From Bagarius yarrelli (lineage: Eukaryota; Chordata; Actinopteri; Siluriformes; Sisoridae), in NCBI GenBank assembly GCA_005784505.1, contig VCAZ01000122.1, forward strand, positions 1,243,284-1,307,283: a DNA stretch of 64,000 bases, read 5' to 3'. The notes beneath the pieces were generated by a model that did no database searches, was not told the origin of the DNA, and worked only from the letters and a program-made list of their open reading frames with translations. The translations under genes were made by a program, and so were the position numbers. Numbering within the stretch: position 1 is the stretch's first letter; every line of letters starts with the position of its first letter. Positions 55,698-64,000 of the stretch are shown piece after piece.

Positions 55698-56997
55698 GAA
55701 CTATAAAAGGATATACATACATATATAGTTCAAATATATAGTATAATTTTTTTTTAAAACATCAGTCCGACTGCGACTGCGACTGATGAGAACTTTCGAA
55801 GATAAATCTACTTCTATTCAAACTTATGGAAGTGGGATGTGAACAGAAAATAAAAGAGTTTAGTCTCAGTAGTCAAATTATATTCCTGTGTCAAAGGTCA
55901 AAACGATGATCTAAATTTACCCCACAAGGACTGGCCAACTGGCTATTTCAGCATCATGACCTGCAGCACCCAGAGACATAAACCTAGCAGCAAAATCTCC
56001 ACAGTCTGATCTGGATCAACATTCAGCTACTGGGTAAGGGTCAAAGGGTCTCCAGCCCTCACTGGAGAGGCAATAAAAGTGGGGGTGTGGATTTGTTTTG
56101 TTTTTATTGTCTTGTCTGTCTGGAACATTTGCTCACTAACCTTCAGGCTGCCTCTAGATCCTGGACCCAATCCGTGACGGAATCCTTTAATGGTTGTGCC
56201 GAACACCGAGTAATTTCAGGTCATCACGGACAAGGTAATTTCTATTCCGGACTTTCACTCGAGCTCTCGGGCCACCGGTGACTCTGCAGGCAATTTTAAT
56301 GGAGGTTTTTTACAATGGAGGATGAATTATTCTGAGGTTTTGGGAACAGTTATGCGCAGACGAGTGTGCACTCAATACCACCATCAGTATGTTTTTACAT
56401 GTTAAATATGACGGGGCGCCGGTTCACATTTAGATTCTCTCTAATAAGAAGGTGAATAAAATATTCTTAGGTTGTACTCATTCATCTAGAGTTGTAGTAT
56501 ATCCTTGCTCTACCACAACAGGGCTATGTTTTCAGTATGTCCCTTCTTTACCACATGTCGGGCTACATATATAATTTAGATACAAATCCAAGAATATAGC
56601 TGAGGATAAGACCATTGTCAATGTTCCCAAAAGGACAGGAACCACAGGAACATCTTGGCAAATTCCAAATTTGATTCTACCGTGCTTCACTGTGTAGTGT
56701 TTGTTCTGTCAAATGTTGTGCTTTTTAGTGATTTTGTTGAGCCTCAGCTGTTAAGAAAGTTTGATCTGTCCTCATGGATTGTTTATGCTAGGACTAGATC
56801 TTTAAGTGTCAGCAGGAGATTGGGATCAGGCTAAATAATGAGAATTCCAGACGACTTTCGAAGGTTGGCTTTATATGTGTTTCAGAAATGATTCAAGAAC
56901 ATTTACAGTTCTTTTGTGGTTGTTGTACAGTATTGTGGAAGATCTGGCTGGTGACAATTTGAAAATAAAAGTTTTTTTCATGTTAATTTATATTAGG
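55698..56997. other. Unassigned sequence
   Basis: About 1.3 kb. The stretch 56000-56290 is less AT-rich and has a 64-codon plus frame without a known domain. No repeat recognised. Confidence 0.35.
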
Positions 56998-57321
56998 GTT
57001 GGGTGGCACTGTTGCCTCCCAGCAAGAAGGCCCGGGTTTGATTCCTGGGCAGGAGCCTTTCTGTGTGGAGTTTGCATGTTCTCCCAGTGTGTTTGTGGGT
57101 TTACTCCGGGTACTATGGTTATCACCCACAGTCCAAAAACAAGTATGTTAGCTTGATTGCCTATAGGAGTGAGTCTGAGTATGTGTCTGGACCTGGTGAC
57201 CTGTCCAGGGAGGTAACTTTCGCCATTTCAGAGGCAGCTGGGATAGACTCCAGCAGATCCCCATGACCCCAAAATTAGGGGATAAACAGGTATAGAAGAT
57301 GCATGAATGAGTTGATGAATG
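56998..57321 (+). repeat. SINE-A, near-complete copy (plus)
   Basis: Head GTTGGGTGGCACTGTTGCCT, B box GGGTTTGATTCCTGG, GTGTGGAGTTTGCATGTTCT, CACAGTCCAAAAACAAG, GTGACCTGTCCAGGGAGG, GGATAGACTCCAGCAGATCC and tail GATGCATGAATGAGTTG. Confidence 0.9.
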
Positions 57322-58405
57322 ATATTATGGTGTCTTCCAAAGACCCCCAGACAGAATACACAGTAAATAACATGGCCGTCTCATATATGTAATATTTGAA
57401 CCATATATTTTTTCCGGCTGTGTTCTGAATTGACATTTAGTATATAGAAATGAATGACAGTTTTTTTTTCTTGGAGCAAATGTCTAAATGGCAGAAACAC
57501 AACAGAAAAAATGAAGCATGAAAAGAGCGAAATTTATTTGATCAGTTAATAACTGCCTTTTAACGCTGATATTAGATGAACAATCCCTTTTTTTTTTAAT
57601 CTTTCGAGATAATAAATTTGTTTTAGTCACGACAGACTAATCTACAAGTGCATTTTTTACCGGTTTCTGGAAACAAGGTCTAATAAATAATCTTCAATGT
57701 GAGATAGAAATAAATGACTACCTTGTTAAACAAGCAGCTCGCATGAACCTGGTCCACGATGGTCAATGCTCAGGCTCTGAAATGAGGATTCGAACAAGTT
57801 AATGATTCATTGGAGAATGTCTCAGGTCTCATTAATATTCATCTTGCACACATGCTGGCTTACATCCCTATTTTAAAAGTCTTTTTCTTTTAAACTAATT
57901 TTATAAAACGTGAATGAACAGAACCTGAAGTAGACGATAGAAAAGCAATTGAAGAAAATGATTTTTTGATAACGTTTACAACAGAATTCTGAAAACAACA
58001 GCATCACAAAACAGCATCACACGTTCATCAAAATAATTTTGTCCTTCAAAATGGATGTGTGAAGCAGAGGTCTGGGAGGGATCTATTTTGTGGTATAAGG
58101 TTTTATTAAACAACAAGGGGTAATCCACTAACATAGTCAGAAAACAGGCAGGGAGGTCGGTACACAATAATCAATAGAAAACCAGGCAAACAAATCCAAA
58201 ACCAGCAAAAATCAGAAATCCAAACCGAGCATAGATCTAAACCTGGTTTTCTTGACTGAGCAACTAATACATCGCAATGAGAAGTTCATGAGGCTAGCTT
58301 AAATAGTGCTACCAGAATACTACCACTGCTGCCAGTACGCTGGTGATGGCGCACTCTGGTGATGGGAGGGCAGAATCATTAATGAATCAGTCTTAAGAAA
58401 AGAAA
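57322..58405. other. Unassigned AT-rich sequence
   Basis: No gene or repeat recognised. T-runs at 57450-57470 and 57588-57597. Confidence 0.4.
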
Positions 58406-58707
58406 CATTCATTCATTCATCTTCTATACCCGCTTATTAACCCGGGGTCACAGGAAATCTGCTGGAGAAAGGCAGAAAGGGGTTTACATCCTAAACAGTT
58501 TGCCAGTCCATCACAGGGCCACACACACTCACACTCACTCCTATAGGCAATTTAAAATCCTCAGTTGACCTAACATACATGTTTTTGGACTGTTGGAGGA
58601 AACCAGAGAACCCGGAGTAAACCCACATTAGCACAGGGCGAATAGCAAGCTCCACACAGAAAAACCCTGCCTGGGATTCGAACCCGAACCCGAACCCGAA
58701 CCCGGAG
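58406..58707 (-). repeat. SINE-A copy (minus)
   Basis: ATTCATTCATTCATCTTC tail, CCAGTCCATCACAGGGCCAC, CATACATGTTTTTGGACTG, GAACCCGGAGTAAACCCAC, then the B-box region expanded to a short CCCGAA tandem at 58679-58705. Confidence 0.9.
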
Positions 58708-59567
58708 TGGCCGAGCACAGAACTAAATATCCATAACTCCGTCTTGAGACGTTTTGGGGAATCAAAACTGAGACAATGATGAGGAAAAAACCTGGAAATG
58801 TGGCGGTCTTTTGGGGTCAATTTATAAGCTTAAGTCTCTAACCTTTCGTCTGACCTTGACTTGAGATTCTTATTGTTTGCTATTTGATCTGTTTGGATTA
58901 ATCAGTATGGGTTTTTTTATGTGTTTACCAAAAGTTTTAAAAATTAGGTTAATTTACCACAAAAAATACCAAAAGTATTGAATTTTTTCCTATTTTTTAT
59001 CTTCATTTATACTGACTTACTAATTTACTTAGCTGAATTTGATGTAATTAAATATCATTGTGTATAAATTACACACCGCTCACTACAACCACATGCACAA
59101 ATTAGTCCTACATTTTTATCTCATCACAAATTCACACCTGTATTCCCAAACTCACTGCAACAACTGAGCCGATCGACTCAGCGTTTAGACACCTCGGTGT
59201 GTGTGTTTGTGTGTTTGTGTGTGTGTATGAGTCTCTACATCTCCACTGCCGTCTACAGTTAACTGATATGAACGAATGTAACAGAGGAAACCTGCCTGTC
59301 AGTTAATAAGAAAATAACACTCAAGGTACTTGGCTTCTTTCAGAAATGCACTTTGCAAAAAAAAGCTAATTAAAGATGTCATTTAGTTGCAAACGAGCTA
59401 ATTAGGATGATGAGCAAGAGCCTTAAAATGTTCCGAGATAATTAAACCCCCTTACAGAGAAAATCACCCTGAAGACCTTTAGAATAAAATACATGTGATT
59501 CAGAATCTGTTTTTATATCAATATGCAGAAAATAGAGCCTCTGGTTGCCAGACAACGCGACCGAGTA

Positions 59568-59570
<3 letters not shown>
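58708..59570. other. Unassigned AT-rich sequence
   Basis: No gene seen. A short TG-rich run lies at 59199-59226. Confidence 0.4.

Positions 59571-59601
<31 letters not shown>
59571..59601. repeat. (GT)n microsatellite
   Basis: Uninterrupted GT run. Confidence 0.9.
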
Positions 59602-59602
<1 letters not shown>

Positions 59603-59882
59603 ACTACCGTTTAATAGCCCTGCTATAAAGAAACATTTTGAAAAAATCATCAGCTTTTCATGTGTGATGATGCAACATGAGCACTTGTGATTAATTTTAT
59701 AGCCTAAATATTCACCCGTGCGAAAAAATATGGATGTGTAAATAATTATATAACAATTTCATATAAAGTTTAATAAAAATATACATTTGCGTAAAATCAT
59801 GTGTGAAAAATACTTTTTCTTTTTTAAATAGCGTAAAAATAAACAAACCGTATACAAATTGTGAAAAAAACATTATATTCTA

Positions 59883-60115
59883 GTCCATATGCTCAGTGTC
59901 TTGTCATGTGTCTCCCCGTCCATGTCTTATGCTTTTATTAGTTTGTTTTGGTCATGTGTTTCTCACCGGGTTTAGGTGTTTCTCATTAGTTGGTGGTTTC
60001 TCGTTTAGTTGATGAGTGTAACAGTCGGTTCTTTGTATTGTTATGTTCATGTTCATGTCCTATTCATGTCAGGTTCAGTTAGTTTAGTCTTCTATTTGTT
60101 TAGTCTTATGACTCC
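59883..60115 (+). mobile_element. LTR-like fragment
   Basis: TTAGTTTGTTTTGGTCATGT and GTTTCTCACCGGGTTTAGG align with 53205 and 61105. The downstream TATTGTTATGTTCATGTTCA is T/G-rich. TATA and polyadenylation signals are not clear. Confidence 0.4.
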
Positions 60116-60216
60116 TGTGTGATAACAGATATAACAGACATTCTTACTGTGTAATAACAGATATAACAGATGTTATTACTGTGTAATAACAGAAATAACA
60201 GACGTTATTACTATGT
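60116..60216. repeat. 32-bp tandem repeat, three units
   Basis: Units start at 60116, 60148 and 60180, each TGTGT-x-ATAACAGA followed by TATAACAGA or AATAACAGA and ending TTAC, with a partial fourth unit. Confidence 0.85.
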
Positions 60217-60984
60217 AACAAAAAAAAACTACAATGTAACTAAAAAAATGGCACAATATTTTCATGTCTCTCCTGTTTCTTGTCTGATTACAGCTATAAT
60301 TTTGCCGCAGTTCAGATTCACAGCCCCGGGAATCCGCCGTCTGGTAATTCCAGCCTCTCTCTAGCACTTATGTGGCACTTTTATCAGCAGAAAGACACGA
60401 CACGCCCTCAGAGCTTTGACGACACAAGCCACACTGTTGGATTCATCCGGACGTTCTGCCACATAGCTCGGCTTTCATCTCTGCCACGCCGAGAGGACGA
60501 ATGAGTGCCATCATATCGCCATTATACACTCAAAGCAATGCTAGAACAAAACATATGTGTTCCACATTCCACCATCTTTTACAAAAAATCATCCTGAAGA
60601 TCCCTCCATCTCATTAACACCAGGAAAAACCGTAAAATGATCGATATTGAATTATTAATTAAAGGCACTTTATGTAAGTCAATTAAGCGCACGACTAAAA
60701 CCTTTTGAAAAATGTAGAAATGGATGCAAAACAAAAAACAAAACAGTGAAGAAGAGAGTTAAACGCTGATTTATGCCCGAATTACCCTTATACAGGGAGT
60801 AGTAAAGGAGGTAAAGGGCAGTTTTAGGGGTTTTTTACAGTAAATGTAAAGGATTTGAAGCCTGCATGATGATATGACGTGTCTACTGGCTACAGGTGGC
60901 CCTGTCTGAAAAACGTCTATAGAAATCTTTTAGTCATGTTACCCTAAAAATGTTGTGTGTGGATGAACTGCTTTGAATTTTGAT
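60217..60984. other. Unassigned sequence
   Basis: No gene or known repeat. Frames at 60170-60504 overlap on both strands. Confidence 0.4.
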
Positions 60985-61315
60985 CCATTTTTATCTGTTT
61001 TCCATTCGTTTTCCATTCGTTTTCCATTTTTATCACTTCCTGTTTTGTCCTTATGTCTTCCTGTCATGTGCCTCCTCTTTGTCCTTGTGCCTTGTTTTTT
61101 ATTGGTTTGTTTTGGTCATGTGTTCTTCACTGTGTTCAGTTGAATGATTTTCCTCATTGGGTTTAGTATTTATAGCAGTCTGTCTGTCTGTCTGTCTGTC
61201 TGTCTTGCTTTGTTGTGTGTTACGGTCAGTATTAGTGTAAGTTATGGTTCAGGTTCAGGTTCCGGTTTGGTTTTATGTTTATGTTTAGTCATGTTAAGCC
61301 AGTTCGAGACACGGG
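60985..61315 (+). mobile_element. LTR-like fragment with (TCTG)n after the TATA-like box
   Basis: ATTGGTTTGTTTTGGTCATG and GTTCTTCACTGTGTTCAG match the other two copies. GTATTTATAGCAG at 61166-61178 is TATA-like and is followed directly by (TCTG)n at 61178-61205. TTTTCCATTCG is tandemly repeated near 61000. Confidence 0.45.
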
Positions 61316-62417
61316 AATGATATAAAACATCGTTGTATTTATGTAAAAAAGCCATTTGCCGAAGATGAGGTCACGTGTAAATGTTTATAAGCACGTTTGC
61401 TAATGGTCGGGTCATTAACATTCTATTAAGATTACTTATTATTTTTATTTTTAATAAAGTAAAAATTAATTTTTAACAAAATTTGTGATTTTTTTTAGGG
61501 ATTTGCATTTAACAGCACCAGAAACAAGGAAAGCACAACTGATCCAGTGATTCACTGATCTACCAACTCCCTGATCCATTTAACCCAATGAAAAAGTTCT
61601 GAACTGATCACGAGCAGTAAATTAATGATTAATACCTGCGATTTGTCGCTAACAGCCTGTTTTAATGCTGAGACTTTATCGGAGGAAAGTAAATGGAGTG
61701 GTGTGTGTGTGTAGAGTCGTTCAGCTGTGAGTTATAGAGGTATAGGGTACAAAAAAAAATCTTCTCGCTCGTGGCACTGAGACATAAACATCCTTGTAAA
61801 GGGCAACAGTAAACAGCGCTCACCTGCCATGAACCTGAATATTACTGAAAAACATGGAGAGCATAACGACCTCTGAGTGCAGTCGGCTGAGTAAAAAGCT
61901 CAAAAAGCAGGACATTTAAACCCATTCAGCCTCCAAAAGTTAAACAAAAAAAATTATTGGGGCAACAAACAGGCTTTTAATTTGTCATCTGTTTCGCACA
62001 CACAGAGCAGGAAGTAACATTTTGTGAGCAACTTAATAAAACCGTGTCATAAGAGGAAAACTTCGGTTCAGCCGGGACTACTTTCTCACCAGAGTGCATT
62101 TTTTATCTGTCACTATTTTGACTCGACGCAATTTTTCCACACTTTACCCGACGAACAGAAAATGTAATAAATTACAGCTTTATTCGTTTTTTGTCTCTCC
62201 ATCCTGGAGTGTTGTGTTCCGAGAAAAAAAAATGTACATTTATAATAAAAGAAAAAAAAGAAAAATGAGGCAGCTCCTTGCTGGGATCGCAATGACAAGC
62301 AGCTCTGCAAAATAATGCGAGCGTAAAAATGGAAGACATGCAGAGAAAGCGAGACGAAACTGTTTGACTCCTCCTGTTGTTTTGTTTGAGTTTAAAATGT
62401 CGGAGGAGACAAAATAT
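61316..62417. other. Unassigned sequence
   Basis: No gene or repeat recognised. Overlapping frames lie at 62094-62315. Confidence 0.4.
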
Positions 62418-62497
62418 AGAGATTTCTCCTGTGAAGTTTGTGAAACCTTTATGCCATATTAACCCTTAAACCACCAGAGCAAACAACATCGAGGAAT
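62418..62497 (+). repeat. Direct repeat H, copy 1
   Basis: AGAGATTTCTCCTGTGAAGT, TTGTGAAACC and AACAACATCGAGG, recurring at 63293-63378 with about one base in four changed and small gaps. Confidence 0.65.
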
Positions 62498-62583
62498 TTA
62501 GTGAGTTTATGAAATTTGTTTTTTAGTCAGTGAATCTACCCACAATCGACCCACAATACGTTCCAAAGATACCTTCTGCTGCC

Positions 62584-62890
62584 ATTCATTCATTCATTCA
62601 TCTTCTATACCCGTTTATTCCCTAATTCGGGGTCACAGGGATCTGCTGGAGTCTATCCCAGCCGTCTCTGAAAGAACGAAAGGCAGGAGGGGGACACCCT
62701 GGACAGGTCGCCAGTCCATCACAGGGCCACACACACACTCACACTCACTCCTATGGGCAATTTAGAATCACCAATCAATCTAACATACATGTTTTTGGAC
62801 TGTGGGAGGAAACCGGAGAACCCGGAGTAAAACCCACACAAGCACAGGAAGAACATGTAAACTCCACACAGAAAAACCCCTGCACGGGAA
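62584..62890 (-). repeat. SINE-A (minus), left half of a composite
   Basis: CATTCATTCATTCATCTTC tail, GGGGTCACAGGGATCTGCTG, CCAGTCCATCACAGGGCCAC, GTTTTTGGACTGTGGGAGGA and TCCACACAGAAAAACCCCTG. The tRNA-like head is replaced at 62890 by SINE-C sequence. Confidence 0.9.
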
Positions 62891-63012
62891 AGCACATGCG
62901 CAAGGGACTATTTTCTCTTATTTTATCCTTTTGTCCTATCAATAAAGACAAACATTTCCAAAAAATATCTTTTAAAAAAAAAAAAAGCAAATCTTCAGAC
63001 AGACCTGAGACC
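62891..63012 (+). repeat. SINE-C tail joined to SINE-A, plus extra arm
   Basis: AGCACATGCGCAAGGGACTA, TATCCTTTTGTCCTATCAAT and AAAGACAAACATTTCC, then an A-run and GCAAATCTTCAGACAGACCT. The whole arm is found again inverted from 63482. Confidence 0.8.
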
Positions 63013-63292
63013 CAAAACACTTCACCCAAAAAAAAAAAAATCCAACAGGATGCTTACAAGCAAGTATTTACAGCTCCCAACACCTACTGTAGACCTCCTG
63101 CCAGAGATGCTAGCATAGATTACATGAGAGATTGATTAGCCGGAGTGGATGTAGATAATCCACAGCTGGTCTGAGACTGGAAGAAACGAGCGAGCAGATG
63201 TTTTTAAAAGTCAACACTTTGCCCATCGTTTGCTTTCTGCCAGAAAATCCAGGAGGATCAGAAGCTTTTAGAAAAGCACCATTCAAACAAGA

Positions 63293-63378
63293 AGAGATTT
63301 CTCCTGTGATGTTTGTGAAAGCTCTACGCTTTATTTACCCTAACAAACCACCCGACCGAAACAACATCGATTTATCCA
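63293..63378 (+). repeat. Direct repeat H, copy 2
   Basis: AGAGATTTCTCCTGTGATGT, TTGTGAAAGC and AACAACATCGATTTATCC. A 66-codon frame (63198-63398) spans it. The first copy does not keep that frame cleanly, so coding origin is unproven. Confidence 0.65.
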
Positions 63379-63481
63379 AACATTTACAAGACGTTTGAAG
63401 TACAGAAATAAGGACAAAACTGTGACCGAAATTTGTGTCCATTTTTTTGCCTCACAGATGAAAATTAGCATCTTTAGTTTT

Positions 63482-63664
63482 CGGTCTCAAGTCAGTTTAA
63501 AGATTTGCTTTTTTTTTAAGATATTTTTTGGAAATGTTTGTTTTTATTGATAGGACAAAGGGATGAAATACGGAAGATAGAGAGAGAGGTGAGACCGGAA
63601 AGGACCCCATCCGGAATTGAACCCAGGTCTCTGGAGCGCAACAACTTGCGCATGTCGGTTCCGG
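63482..63664 (-). repeat. SINE-C (minus) of the inverted composite
   Basis: CGGTCTCAAGTCAG arm, GATATTTTTTGGAAATGTTT, TTTTATTGATAGGACAAAGG, TTGAACCCAGGTCTCTGGAG and CAACTTGCGCATGTCGG, then joined to SINE-A. Confidence 0.85.
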
Positions 63665-63980
63665 CGCCTTCCCGGGCAGGGGTCTTTCTGTGTGGAGGTT
63701 GCATGTTCTCCTTGTGCTTGCGTGGGTTTTACTCCGGGTTCTCCGGTCTTTCAACCCACAGTCCAAAAACATGTATGTTAGATTGATTGGTGATTTTTAT
63801 AATTACCCATAGGAGTGAGTGTGAGTGTGTGTATGTGGCCCTGTGATAGACTGGTGACCTGTCCAGGGTGTTCCCCTCCTGCCTTTCGTTCTTTCAGAGA
63901 CGGATGGGATAGACTCCAGCAGATCCCCGTGACCCCAAATTAGGGAATAAACAAGTATAGAAGATAGAATTAATTAATTC
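63665..63980 (+). repeat. SINE-A (plus) of the inverted composite
   Basis: CCCGGGCAGGGGTCTTTCTG, GTTGCATGTTCTCCTTGTGC, CACAGTCCAAAAACATG, CTGGTGACCTGTCCAGGGTG and GATAGACTCCAGCAGATCCC, with a decayed GAATTAATTAATTC tail. Confidence 0.9.
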
Positions 63981-64000
63981 ATACCCTTTAATTTATCTTC

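Noticed and set aside
62775..63029. 84-codon minus frame ending in SINE sequence
   Set aside because: It reads through the SINE-A/SINE-C junction, and similar peptides occur at every SINE-A copy.

Overview
This window looks like non-coding DNA from a ray-finned (teleost) fish. The reasons are one recognisable vertebrate neuregulin-3 exon, several tRNA-derived SINE families of the kind common in teleosts, Tc1/mariner and hAT-type debris, L2-like LINE 3' ends, dense (CA)n, (GA)n and (TATC)n microsatellites, and no long open frames elsewhere. The SINE spectrum would suit a catfish or a related ostariophysan, but that is a guess.

The only protein-coding sequence I can defend is on the minus strand at 29482-30118. 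It is the first coding exon of neuregulin 3 (nrg3): a short N-terminus, the diagnostic hydrophobic block beginning RQQTWLCVVP, and a Ser/Thr-rich stretch, ending at a good GTGAGT splice donor. The EGF-like exons are not in the window. Positions 1-29481 are therefore most simply read as the start of the very large intron 1, and positions above 30119 as 5' UTR, promoter and upstream intergenic DNA. That upstream DNA holds two long purine-rich tracts at 31156-31820. About 1.87 kb inside the intron is a second, ~96% identical, same-strand copy of the first ~319 bases of this exon (27936-28253). Its start codon is changed to ATA and a homopolymer frameshift closes the frame, but the membrane block is unchanged in protein. 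This is the most notable observation here.

The rest is repeats. I use these labels. SINE-A: tRNA-like head, 'CCAGTCCATCACAGGGCCAC' body on the reverse strand, ATTC/GAAT tail. SINE-B: tRNA-like head and a tail containing 'GTAAGTCGCTCTGGATAAG'. SINE-C: tRNA-like head and a 'CCTATAAATAAAG' type tail. SINE-D: 'GGTGGCCTAGTGGTTAGAG' type head. MITE-M: Tc1/mariner-like foldback family with 'CTCGTAACTCAAATTACTCG' ends. Repeats E, F, G and H are dispersed families seen twice or more here that I cannot name. There is one probable solo LTR (11110-11439), three diverged LTR-like copies (52873-53490, 59883-60115, 60985-61315), Tc1-like transposase relics (about 770-900 and 18345-18655), an L2-like LINE relic and a second L2-like 3' end (49640-50030, 55150-55365), and a probable LINE fragment at 20330-20850.

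Simple-sequence DNA is prominent: a 740-base GAT/ATC triplet field (38857-39600), a 318-base tract with only three G residues (40781-41098), a 320-base TATC field (35671-35993) and many dinucleotide runs. The last 1.4 kb holds two inverted copies of a SINE-A/SINE-C composite, forming a large imperfect palindrome. No operon, CRISPR array, rRNA or genuine tRNA gene was seen.
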